From NCBI GenBank assembly GCA_964035545.1, contig OZ037767.1:4525680-4589679 (forward strand): a stretch of 64,000 nucleotides of DNA. The letters run 5' to 3'. Under the pieces are notes generated by a model. It ran no database searches. It saw only the letters and a list, made by a program, of their open reading frames with translations, and was not told the origin of the DNA. Shown in pieces: positions 27,296 through 39,400 of the stretch (position 1 is the first letter of the stretch; each line of letters opens with the position of its first letter). Position numbers and translations under genes: made by a program. The stretch comes from Bugula neritina. Its lineage: Eukaryota > Bryozoa > Gymnolaemata > Cheilostomatida > Bugulidae.

Positions 27296-27410
27296 AAACT
27301 TTCTCAAATGGAAAATCAAGAGTAAAAGTACGATTAATTAGATTATCATTCTCATTTTAAGTACCATTGGTATAATTATAATAGTTATTGTTAAAAAGTT
27401 GAAATAAAAA

Positions 27411-30400
27411 ATGGGTTCTTCAAAGAAATCTAAAGACAAAGATCGAGAACATAAAAAGAAGAAAAAGCATAGATCATCAAGGAGTAAATCAAGGTACAGT
27501 TCTGAGTTCAGTTCACTGTTCAGTGTTCAGACTCGGTGTTCAGACTCAGTGTTCAGGTTCTGATTCATCACCATGATCATAATTATAATTATAATGATAA
27601 TCATCATTTTGGCTATTTATAGGCACATGCCATATGATGCTGTTTAAGATCAAAATGAAGATGAATGCCATTGCATTAGATTGAAATTAAAATAGAAAAT
27701 CAAAATGAAATTACAATCTTGAATCAAGAATAAGTGTTATGCTGGTCATCAGTGTCATCTAATAACAATTTTATTATAGTTGTGGTAATATCATAGTCAT
27801 AAGGATGATCATAATTTATTGTATAAATTAAATAATCAACTGCTTATACAGTCCTAGGAAAAACCCATAAAGTTTTTATATTTCTAATTTAAAACAATAA
27901 AACTGGTGTTATTTTGTGAGCTCTTGAACTCAATTTGTAACCTTTTTTTTTCTTTGCCCTGTGCTGAATGGCAAACTAATTTTTTAAAGTAAAATAATTT
28001 TTTCCCAATAAATTAGATTATATGATTACAAACTGTTTTGTGTTCTTTTACAGAGAAAGAAAAGAGCGGAAAGATATTAACCGGTCTAGAAGTCGCTCAA
28101 GGTATTGCAGTGTATATAATATTTTATAAATCTTATAAATTATAAAAACATTTGAACATTTAAGTTAATCAAATCAGTACAATTTTCTTAGATGGTACCA
28201 TAACTTCTGTATTTAGAGAAAGAAAAGACCGGAAAGAGACTGCAAGATCTAGAAGTCGATCAAGGTACGTAATGGTTTTACATAGCTCAGCCTTTAAACT
28301 GCAATTGAACTAGCTTTTTAGTTTTTAGTCAAACTGATGGATTAGATAACACTAGTTTAAAATAATACTGTTTACAGAGAAAGAAAAGACCGCAAGGATG
28401 CCGCAAGATCTAGAAGTAGATCCAGGTAACATTTTATCATACTTATAGCTTTTCTACTGCTGAACAAAGTCAGTTATGACATTGCTTTCTCTATGTACCA
28501 ATTATAGGTTTGTGTAAAGCAGTAACATTTTGTAGAGAAAGAAAACAGAGGAAGATTTCAGATTCAGTGCAAATAAAAGAAGAAAAGGTGTTAGTTCAAG
28601 AAGATTTAAAGAAAGAAAAGGAAGTATTGGTGGAGGATGTGAAGGTGGAAAACGAACTGCAGGCTGGTGAAGTTCCAGAAGAGAAAGAATCTCTGAAGGA
28701 TGATATACATCAACCTGCAGTGAACATTGCTGAAGTTAAAAAGACTGCATTGATTAGAGAAAAGATGTTGGCCGCGAAAGAAAAAAGAAAAGTTAATGCA
28801 AAACTTGGGTATGTAAAAGTCTTTAACATCATTTGACTTCAGCTGCTTTCAACTTTTGAGTGCTGCGTGGTTTTTCAGACTACATATTAATATTGTATTA
28901 CGGCACAACTATGTATTCGGATTGCCAAGTTTCGAGGTGAATTAAAATTGTTTTCTGGTAATCTGCTTGTCTTTCTATCTTGTTGACATGCTTTTTTTAG
29001 TCTTTCATAAGATTCTGAAGTTTCTAAGACTAATTGTTTAACATTAGAAGTTTGTGAAAATTTTGCATGTACCAATGAAATATTAAATTGAAGCTTTTTA
29101 AGAGCAGCATTTGAAACATGCTGATAGTTTTTTTCGTAAAATATAAACTAGTTTTAATAAGAAGCACTGGAAGTCACAAGGTCCGATGTGCTTTACATAG
29201 GAAACATTACCTAAATACTGTCAGGGTGAAATTTTGATTTAAAATTGTAGTATTCTTATATTTTTAAGCTCTGTAAATCCAAATGCATTGGTGTTTTGAA
29301 GCACGCGCTATTATGCAATAATTATTAATGAATTTTGCTGCAGAAAAGTGAAAACTCTGGCTGATTCCGACGGGGAAGATGACAGTGCGAGTAGCTGGGT
29401 GAGGAAGCAAAAGAAGAGAGACATGGTGAGGTTATGTGTGCTATCTTCTCCTAGTCAAATTGAAATATTCTCATCAGCGGAGTTGTCTTCTTTTGTTGTA
29501 AAAAGTGTTATAAATCAACAATACAGTAATGGGTTGTGATGAAATGTGTAATGCTGATGGTATCTGATATAATCAAATGTTCCTTGGATTTAGATGTGAA
29601 TGCACACCTGAGTTCACAATTTCATTATTTTGTTTGGCAGGAAAAAAAGCGTGCCGAAGAGAGAGCTAAGTTATTAGATCAAATGGATGAAGAGTTTGGT
29701 ATCAGCTCTTTGGTTGAGAAGGAAATGAAACCGACAGGTCCATCTTACACAAGCCGTGACCTCAAAGGTCTCAAGGTCGCACATGATCAGGCTATGTTTA
29801 AGGAAGGAGCCACTACTATCCTCACATTGGCTGATAAAGGTGAGACATGCACTGATACATGTGTGAATTGATTGGACAGCCAGTTAAGCTAATGATCTGA
29901 TTACATACCCACTGCTCCACACCATTCTTACAGTAATGGGTTACGCATCATTTAGATGATGCGCCCTCCATGTTGTATTTCACTCTTTCAAGCATGTCAA
30001 CCAGTGTACATTGCCTTCTTTTTAAGTTTTTTTCGTGATACAATTTTAGCAAAAATCTATTTATTAGCCATTATGTATAACCTACTACCTAATTATACAT
30101 TACTTCAATTCAAAGGACTAAAATTTTGTCTCGTACCAATTCCCTTAATAACAGTCTCACCAAACATAAGTCATTATAATACACGTGTCTGAAATCAAGT
30201 GTATTGCTGCAGGTGTTCTTGATGAAGATGGAGATGAACTTATGAACGTCAACATACATGATTTGGAAAGAACAGAAAAGAATCTTGCAAATAAAAAGGC
30301 AAAGCCTTCCTATAATCCATATGATATGGAGGAGGATGAATACGGCATGGTATTTAGAATACATTATCTTTTTTAACATATATATTCAGTTAGTATAAAA

Positions 30401-33400
30401 AAGTATTAAACAGTGCCTAATCATGATGAAATGTCTACTGTCAGATGTGTTTCTCCTGAGTGACGTTTGACATGTGAATCATCATTTACAATTTTTGTTG
30501 ATGTTACTAAACGTGACCTACATGAGATGTATTTTACTCATAGTTAAAACCTAAAGACGTGTTGTCCAAGTACGACGAAGAGATTTCGGGACCAAAGAAA
30601 GGAGAGTTCTTTGAACTCGGCGGTAAGGGGACTTATGACGCGGCACATGAGAAGAAAATGCAGGAAATTAGAAACCAGCTACATAGAGGAGCACAAACTC
30701 TCGGTAGGATGGTGGGGATAACTTTCACTCTGTTTTACAAAATATTTCGTATTTATCAACGCATTTGATCTGCTAATTGGTCTGTCATCTGATAGATTTG
30801 AATGCAAAACTGAAAGTTTATTTGTATTTTGATATCCAGACTGAACAACTTGTGAAATAATGAAAGTGTCTTGTATTTGTAGAGCTGCCAAAACCTAGCA
30901 CGCAATCAGAGTTCTACACTCAGTCTGAGATGGAAGTGAAGTTCAAAAAGAGAAAGAAAAAAGTCAGGAAAGTGAAACGATCCGAAATGGTCAAAGCGGA
31001 TGACCTTCTGCCTCTAGATGATGAAGGGTTAGAAATATACTACAATACTTGTTAATGTTGATAGAGATGTTAATTTACTGCCAGTATTTTTAGTCAGACT
31101 CCGGTGTGTTGTAGTGCTGGGCCATTCATCAACTTTCAGTCTAATTGCTCTGAATTTGACTGCAACAATATTAGTTGTCAGAATGGTTTGTGTTAATTTG
31201 CAATACTTAGTTGTGTTTCAATGGTTGATGTTGGTACTGCGATTGATTGGTAATAATAATGTAAATTGAGAACAAAACTTATATTATATTTCTTAGTTTA
31301 GTAATTTGAAGGGATATCATGTTGATGTTGAAGCTAATGCATAAGAGGAGTTTCATCCAGTCATTGTTGCAAGTGTGTGAGTCTATTTATAGAGCAGCAG
31401 GTGAGGAGAGTACCATGCCTGTATTCTCCAGTGAGATCACAACACACCTCCAGCAGATAGCTCACCAGCCTGGAACAGAAGTAGAAGGTTGGTTATTCCT
31501 CTCTAGCCTCAGTGCTAACGTTAGTAGTCCTTCTGCTTCAATCAGAAGTGTTAAATTTGACGCAATGTTCGTTTTCTTGCTAATTGTGTATACTGTTGTG
31601 TATAGATGGCGCTGTCTGGTCAATGACTCATAATTTGAACAGTCTTTGTAGTTTTTTTTTTGCAAAAAATTATGTTCATCTGCTGCTACATTTGTATGAG
31701 TTCCTACTTCTTTGTTCATTGGTCTGCATTTTGAGGACAAATTTTGGTTAGAAAATTGCTTGTTATTCCAATGTGAATGTTTCTCCCTACATAGCATAAC
31801 ATAAATTTTTGGATGCCAGATTTTTTTTCAATTTTAAATTGCTTTGACTGATGAAATGCCCGCAGCATACCTCCTGGTGTCCTCCTGGTGTATACCTTCT
31901 AGTGTATACCTCCTGGTGTCCTCCTGGTGTATACCTCCTGGTGTCCTCCTGGTGTATACCTCCTGGTGTCCTCCTGGTGTATACCTTCTGGTGTATACCT
32001 CCTAGTGTATACCTTCTGGTGTATAATGGAGACTACACATTACCATTTCCATGTTAGATTATACTGGGGGAGACGTCAACCTAGATGACGACGTGCAAGA
32101 CGATTACCACAGCTCTTTGGCTTTGGCCAGAAAGTTGAAACAAGCTCAGAAAATGGAGCCTAAACTGGTGTGTCATTATGTCATAAATACTTCAAGGGAA
32201 TACCTCATTATTAATTTATATTAATGTATATTGTATGTAGTATTTCATGTGTACTCACTCTGTTGCTTTGGAGTTGTCTTCTATGAGTTAATATATTGAT
32301 TGCTATATAAGTTGTCTCCAGCTGCTGAAGAAAGCAATGTAGAGTATATACTAGATTTTGTTAGCTATTTCGTCTGTGTTGTGTCTTCTGTATCATGGTA
32401 TCTCTTTGAATGAGTAGGCTGCGGAAAAGCTGCTATCCACAGTTGGTAGAGAAATGGGCCGAGATGACAACTCCATGCAGGCAGAGGAGGCACTTACTGA
32501 TGACAAGGTTACACTGACAGCCACCGACGAGTTTTGTAGAAACCTCGGCAGCATTCCAACATACGGCCAGTCTGGAAACAGGATGGAAAGACTGGATGAA
32601 CTTATGGCATGTTATACTCTATATTTTATCTCTTTTGCTGCCGTGAATTCTTTTGTTTGCTGATGCATTCAAAACAAATAATTTTAATGCTGCAAGTCTG
32701 TACAGTTAAGTTGAGAAAGGGTATAGCCCGGCATTAGACAAGTTTGTATACAACAATAACACTTGAAGGCTGCGAAGAGCTCAATGGTGATGCAAACTAC
32801 AATAGTATGTAATTATAAAACACCATGCAGAATACTTAGTAGTGATCACCACATCTGGGATTTTACACATCTTTGTAGTACACAACACGTCATGTTTGTA
32901 ACACTTCTCTTGTCATCTGGTTGTATAAGCTGTAGGTAACACTTCTCTTGTCATCTGGTTGTATAAGCTGTAGGTAACACTTCTCTTGTCATCTCTTTAT
33001 ATAAGCTGTAGGTAACACTTCTCTTGTCATCTCTTTATATAAGCTGTAGGTAACACTTCTCTTGTCATCTCTTTATATAAGCTGTAGGTAACACTTCTCT
33101 TGTCATCTCTTTATATAAGCTGTAGGTAACACTTCTCTTGTCATCTCTTTATATAAGCTGTAGGTAACACTTCTCTTGTCATCTCTTTATATAAGCTGTA
33201 GGTAACACTTCTCTTGTCATCTCTTTATATAAGCTGTAGGTAACACTTGTCTTGTCATCTCTTTATATAAGCTGTAGGTAACACTTCTCTTGTCATCTCT
33301 GGTTGTAGGACTTTGAGCAGGAGCTGGTGGAGCAGTCGATATCAGCACCACCTGACGCCGAGAAGGGGGGCTGGGAAAGGGTGGAGATCCAGGAAGAGAG

Positions 33401-35689
33401 GTAATCTTTATGTTACACAATCAACAGTAATTGTGTGGAAATACAGGAGAAAAAAAATTGATCAGGATTTTTAGATTTTTTCCTTGTCCTGCAATATGTT
33501 GGTAGTCTTTGTAACTAACTTTAGTCAATTGAAAGACTGCTTTTATTATCAAAAGATAGAAATAAAGGCTGTTAAAAGCTAGGCTATGTCGTGCTGTTAA
33601 AGGATTGAATGGGGTGTAGAACACTGGCTATTCAAGTAGGATGTAGATTCTGTTGAACCCTAGGCTACTCTAAACACTCAGTCCCATTTCTTGTGATGGC
33701 TGACACTTGGTCTGCTGTTAGATTATTGATTTGTCATTGCATGTGGCTTAACACTTTGTTTAGTAACACCGTCACTGTGATGGATATAGTTTGCCTACTC
33801 GTCTGTGACTCGAAGTGTGTATTTAGTAGTCTGCTGTTGAATGTAGTTCAAAGTATTTAGTATACTGGCCTCCCCCATCCATGCTCAGAGATACTTGATG
33901 TTGAAATATTTATATAGGTTGTAGTGAATAACAAACAGTAAATATTTGACAATGGACACATGGAATTGATTGATTATACCTTCTCTATAATTGAATATTT
34001 TCAATGCTGACATTACTTTTTACTTTGTAGAAGGGAAATTGGCATTGTGGCCTAAAATTTTTGTTTTAAGAATATTTTGCTTTCACACTCATGAAATATG
34101 AAGATGGTTAAGTTATGTTGTTGGACATTCTATCTTGAAATAACGGGTGTATGGACTGATTATAAAACAGAATCTCTCTTTTTCTGAAAACATAAAATTG
34201 TATGTATTTGTAGGCCGGTAGATCTTGATAACCTGGGAGTTTTCCAGGATACCAGTGTTTTCCAAGAAGAGGTGCTACTAGACGGAGGTATAGCTAGCGC
34301 CCTCAAGCACGCAACATCCAAAGGATTTGTAGACTCTAAAGTAGAGAAACATGGAGGTGTTACGGTGAAAGATACAAGCAGTCTGCTTGCTAAGAACTAC
34401 AGCATAGAAGACAAAAAGCATGAGTTAGTTTTATTTGTAGAAGTATAAATATGTTTTTCCGGATTTTTCAAATGCTTCAGGATTTAGTAGCAATAATTAT
34501 TTCTTCCTCTCTGATTAAATCGATCTCTACACTGATACTTATTATTGTGAATCTATCACAAACCTAGGAATTCTGTGCCAAAATGTCTCAAAGATACCAT
34601 AAATGTTGACTGAAGAAGCCGTGTATTGTTGTCTGTGACAGAAGCATGTCAACACAGCCATTAGGGTATATATCACTATTTCTAGCACTTGTAATACATG
34701 TGCTTGTTTTAATCACCAATGTTGTTCATTTACAGCGACATTGATGAGAAGTTCAAAAAGAGAGGCAGACATGAGAGGTATCAGGGCCCTTTGCAAGACT
34801 TTGTGGAGAAACCCTACGTGCCTGACTTTAATGTGAGTTGCTGTATTGAAGATCAAGCTCTGTCAGATCTTGACGCAGTGTTTCTATGTCTATGGGATAA
34901 TAATATTCTATGAGATATAATAGTCTATGAGATATAATAGTATATGATATATAATAGTATATGAGATATAATATTCTATGAGATATGATAGTCTATGATA
35001 TATAATATTCTATGAGATATAATATTCTATGGGGATACGGTAGTTGGGATAATTTCGTCTGCTATAGACCATGTCACCTGCTATATATATTCATGCTGTG
35101 GTGCCTTTGTATTGTAGCTGACCTACCAAGATGAACAAGGTCGCGATCTCACTCAGAAAGAGGCCTTCAGAATTCTTTCGCACAAGTTCCACGGTAAAGG
35201 CAGTGGCAAGAAGAAGACTGAAAAGAGGCTGAAGAAGTTGGACGAAGATCACATGATGATGACTATGAACTCTACTGACACGCCCCTTAATACTGTTGCT
35301 CGGTTGAAAGAGAAGCAGGCTAAAGAGCAGTCGGCATACATAGTACTTAGTGGAGGGAACAAGACACTCACAGGGTGAGAAATATGTGTAGTGTTCAGTG
35401 ATACTGTAGTTTAGCCGATCAATTCTACTACAGTTTGTGTGTACTGTATTTGCACTATAGTTTATATAAAAATCTGTGTTAGGGAAAGTAAGGTTACTTG
35501 TAGACTGTGTACAAGCCTCTCGTACTTTTCCATCACCAGATTGTGTTAGGGAAGGTAGATTTACTAGTGAACTCTCTTACTCTTCCTTCACCTGTCTACA
35601 CTGTTACAATGCTGTCAGCCCTCATCACTTATATTCATCATGTTACAACATATCCTTTGTGTACTTGTAGGAACAGTGTGGTGAAATAA
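27411..35689 (+). CDS. SART1: U4/U6.U5 tri-snRNP-associated protein 1 (SART1/Snu66)
   Basis: Eighteen exons give 763 aa (human about 800): 27411-27493, 28054-28101, 28217-28264, 28378-28425, 28536-28808, 29344-29425, 29641-29839, 30213-30349, 30544-30703, 30883-31027, 31393-31487, 32058-32167, 32418-32606, 33309-33400, 34214-34423, 34736-34832, 35118-35374, 35671-35689. The family is needed to assemble the tri-snRNP and form the pre-catalytic spliceosome in the nucleus. Visible signatures are an N-terminal MGSSKK and a Lys/Arg/Ser-rich region, then [38 protein letters not shown], a [14 protein letters not shown] block, and C-terminal [20 protein letters not shown] and [10 protein letters not shown]. 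Three RS exons of exactly 48 nt are repeated in tandem. Exon 32418-32606 appears to end at a GC donor (ATG then GCATGT). The exon at 31393-31487 is the least conserved. Confidence 0.96.
31860..32025. repeat. CTCCTGGTGT minisatellite
   Basis: Tandem CCTCCTGGTGTATAC and CTCCTGGTGTC units in the SART1 intron just before exon 32058-32167. Not coding. Confidence 0.9.
32898..33308. repeat. 38-bp tandem array ending at a SART1 3' splice site
   Basis: Ten consecutive full 38-bp units start at 32898, 32936, 32974 and so on to 33240. A 31-bp partial unit (33278-33308) ends in the genuine acceptor TTGTAG before exon 33309-33400. Each unit carries a pyrimidine-rich stretch (ACTTCTCTTGTCATCT) and a CTGTAG joined to the GTAAC of the next unit. 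The first two copies have a GGTTGTATAAG variant and the rest CTTTATATAAG. The array appears to have grown by duplication of the native 3' splice region. Confidence 0.95.
34908..35035. repeat. TATGAGATATAATA minisatellite
   Basis: About seven units of 14-18 bp (CTATGAGATATAATAGT and variants) in the SART1 intron between exons 34736-34832 and 35118-35374. Confidence 0.9.
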
Positions 35690-36419
35690 CGGTAGAGTGG
35701 AGCAACTTGCTGTGTACAAAATATGTAAATCTGTAGCATTTCACTGTGAAATTTCAACTAGAAGTCAATGTTATAGTGGAGCACTACATTTGGTCAACTA
35801 CAGCGAATGTTGCTGGGACTGATGCACTAAATCTACTGTCCACTTCTGTTATATAATAACCTTGATTATTGACTTTTAGTGTTTGTATAGCTGAAAGATC
35901 ATTATTTTATATTCATTTATTAATATAAACGTACACAATAAGGTCTTTGAAAGCTCAGGTTCCTTGAGTTTGGTCTTGAGGGAATAGAACATGATAGTTT
36001 GAAACATAAATACTCATCAACTAGCTAATAAAAATACTTTATATGTAACACTTGAACAGCCAATGAAATTAGGAATGATTTGTGATCAATAAAAGTGAAA
36101 ACAACATGGACGGACTATACTTGTAGAAAGCTTACAGGTACCACATAGACTATTGTAAAAATGCAACACAAATATATATTATATAATTATATATTAGAAG
36201 AGAGGACAAAGTAGATGTGCCTTATAGTATTCAGTGGTATTTAAATGTGAAACAATGAGAAGAGATTATCGTAAATATAGAAAATACAATTTCGTTGTAT
36301 GTAAATGGACATAAATATAAAATGTAAATAGACTGTATTTGAAATAGTTTCTCAAGTTTAGCCAAAAGTTGGCAGTGAAATATAATTATCTGACAATGCT
36401 GTAGAGCTATTTTCACTTC
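35690..36419. other. Convergent 3' intergenic region
   Basis: 730 bp between the stop codons of two converging genes. Plus-strand AATAAA at 36088-36093 and minus-strand AATAAA at 35916-35921 are candidate poly(A) signals for SART1 and the receptor gene. If both are used, the 3'UTRs overlap. Confidence 0.5.
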
Positions 36420-39400
36420 CTATGCTCCAATCTGCAGCTGCTTTATCATGTTCACGCTAACATGCTCATAATCGCTAGTTTGTCCAGCAGCAACTTTGGC
36501 CTGTTTAGCCTTCCACCGATCTTTGATTGGTCCAAAAGTCTTGGCAAATTTCATCAGATCATTATGCCATATGGAGAGGTATCTCAGAGCTGGAACCATC
36601 CTTAACATCTCCCGATAACGCTTCTTATAATTTTCCTTGTATTTATCTGTAAAACAATAATGCAGAATTCTTGACAATGCTCAGACTTATTAAAAACCAA
36701 TTCCAAATATCTCTCATTATATATAAAACTTGAAATAGTAGTTTGGTAATGTAGAAACTTTTTTTACTAGGACTATAACAAACAAGCAATAATTGAAAAT
36801 GGAAGGTGCTAAACTCCTGCAAGATGTATAAAACTGATGCTGCTCCATGAGATATCTGCACAAGGATGTAATTATTTCACCAGTACGGAACTATTCTAAG
36901 AAATACTCGCATTTCCTGTTGTTTACAAATGAAAACATGTCGTATCCTCCCGTGTAAAACTATGGAACTAATAATTAAACAGTGTTGTAAGTTTTATACA
37001 AACCTTTCATATAGGCAGCACATAAGTCTGTCAGAGGTGCTCGCTTCACCTCAATGACCTCTTTCTGCTCTATTTTTAGTATGTCTAAAAAAGGAGAAAA
37101 ATAAGTCATTGACAAGTTTTCGAAGAACTGCAGGAAATTGCTTAATTACATTATTCCTTTCCGGTCTTTGTTAGTTGAATGAATTTAGGCCGTCTAGTGC
37201 CAAAGAATTCAAGGACAGATATAAAAATATTGCAATAACATCAATATTTCCTTATTACGTGACAAATTGATGTAAATTTTATTAATAGTCTAACTTTATA
37301 GTTATTTATACTATATAAGCTACTAATTTCACGAGAAATGATGTAAAATTGCAGCAACTGACATTTAATTTTGTAAGCACTTTGCAACAAACGTGGATTT
37401 CTACTCTTAGTATGGTAAAAATAGCCTTTGCCCTTTAACAGCAACATCAATTGAGCTCATAAGTGGCAAATGGCTCGTGCTAAATGTAGACACTACGGAA
37501 ATGTCATGCTGACTATTTAACCCTTACAACTTTGTCCGTAGGGGTTAAGGCAGCGTCGTAAAATGCTATCACCGGTACAAGATTAGCTTTTGGATATTAT
37601 TGGTTATTACCCGTCGAGAAAAGGGTGAGAGCGGAAATGAGCATGATCTCTTCTTCGCCAAAGTTCAAATCATTTATGGCCCTAGAGTATCTCAGCACTG
37701 TCTGTCTGAACACATAGAAGGGGTCTTTCTCTGGTATTTTCCATGCCCTAAAGTTATTATGGTACAAATCAAGCAACAACAGGAAACATTATTCTACAAA
37801 TAAACTGTAATGCCCTAAAGTAACAAAATAAAATATTATTCTACAAATAAAATGTTAATGCAAGTTATTGGGTAGCCTTAAAGCAACTACAGTTTAAAAA
37901 TATAAAACATAACTCATTATCAAAACACCTAATGACTCTAGGGTCTGCATTATTGAACTTCAATACTTTCAAATATCAAATTGCAAAGCCATTACATGTT
38001 GGTAATCTTTTTTATGGCACACTAGAGAATTTGAAAGTTACTCTTTTCACCCAACATTAAAATATAATCTGTAATAAAAGAATAGATTGGCAACATAAAA
38101 AGTACTAAAAATAACTCTGGTAATGTTACTATGTAATCATTAGAAACTTCTCCCTCCCATTCTACAAATTTTATTGTCATAGTACTTTATCTCTATGACT
38201 GAGAAATTGAGCAACACCTACATTGTTAGAGTACTAGTATATGTTAATCATAGAGAGGTCTTAGCACATTGCCACAATTATGCAGTAGATGATTAAAATG
38301 TTGGCAAAATGTTGCTGTAAGTTGGCTGCTAAACTATTTGAAAAGTTTTATATGACCACTAATAGAAATTTTTAACAAGTAGAAATCTAAAACTATAAGA
38401 GGTAATAGAATGGGAAAAAACTTGTGTGCCTTGTCGCTATACTTACTTTTTACTGCATTCTACCCGATCCTACCTTATTTCTTATTCTAAACAATCCCAC
38501 CTTATTTAACAATTTACACAGTTTACCTTATTCTACATGCCTGGTACCATATCATACACGATTCACCTTATTCTGCACAGTTTACCTCATGCTGCATGAC
38601 TTACCAGAAATATCGACACTGCTCTCTCTCCTCGTCCCACCAGTACAACACATGCATCAATAGACAGTTTGAGAAACTAGCAGTTGATACTAGAGTTTTC
38701 TTATCTTTCTCTATCAGAGAGTCGCTGCCTGCACATAAACAGTAACAAAGTCAGACAGCGTGAGAGAAAAGATAAAAATATACTTCCATTTTACAAACAA
38801 TAGAAAAAGGTAACTTTTTTATTGTTCTATAGCTTTGACTAGATTTTTTTATTTTACGCGGATGAAAAGTTATATAGAGCTTATATTGTGTGCACGCCAT
38901 AAAACAATCCTCTGAAAATTTAATTTGAGTTAGACATAAAAGTTCATAAAATCATATTCAATATAGTTTATTATTTAATTTGGCTATTAACTAACTTAGC
39001 TCCAATAAAATATTCCTTAATTGAGTAGTTTGTTCAGCATTTTGATTATTGCACATGGAATTTTATTGAATTACTAAATGGCAGTATTTTTCAAAATATT
39101 TAAGCAGAATGATAAATACTGAAGCTGTGTCTAAAACAAACATCTCATTTCATCACATTTACCAAAATATTCATGTTGCTTCTTAAAGCAAGTCAGGTGA
39201 ATGAAGTTTTATGTAAGCGCTTACCATGAATCTCCTGATAGAATCTAGCCTGAGCAGTTGTCTCTCTAAGTAGTCTGTTCTTTATGAAGTCCATAAGTTT
39301 TAGTTGCAATGGAGCGTTCTCCTTTACATTGGGCCACAGGCTTTCCTGCAAGTATATTCAAATTAGTAACTACAGCTTTTACTACAGCTCCAGTAGCATA

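Larger units (their letters stand above)
26911..27410. promoter_or_regulatory. Divergent BBOF1/SART1 promoter
   Basis: 500 bp separate the BBOF1 start codon (minus) from the SART1 start codon (plus), so both 5'UTRs and promoters must fit here. It contains an X-box-like site at 27122-27135 and an ETS-like site at 27287-27295. Transcription starts are not visible from sequence. Confidence 0.7.

Noticed and set aside
27044-27319. Minus-strand 91-codon ORF upstream of SART1
   Set aside because: Lies in the divergent promoter, has no domain and biased AT-rich composition; no splice link to BBOF1.
32898-33308. CRISPR-like array
   Set aside because: The 38-bp units are contiguous with no unique spacers and lie in a eukaryotic intron.
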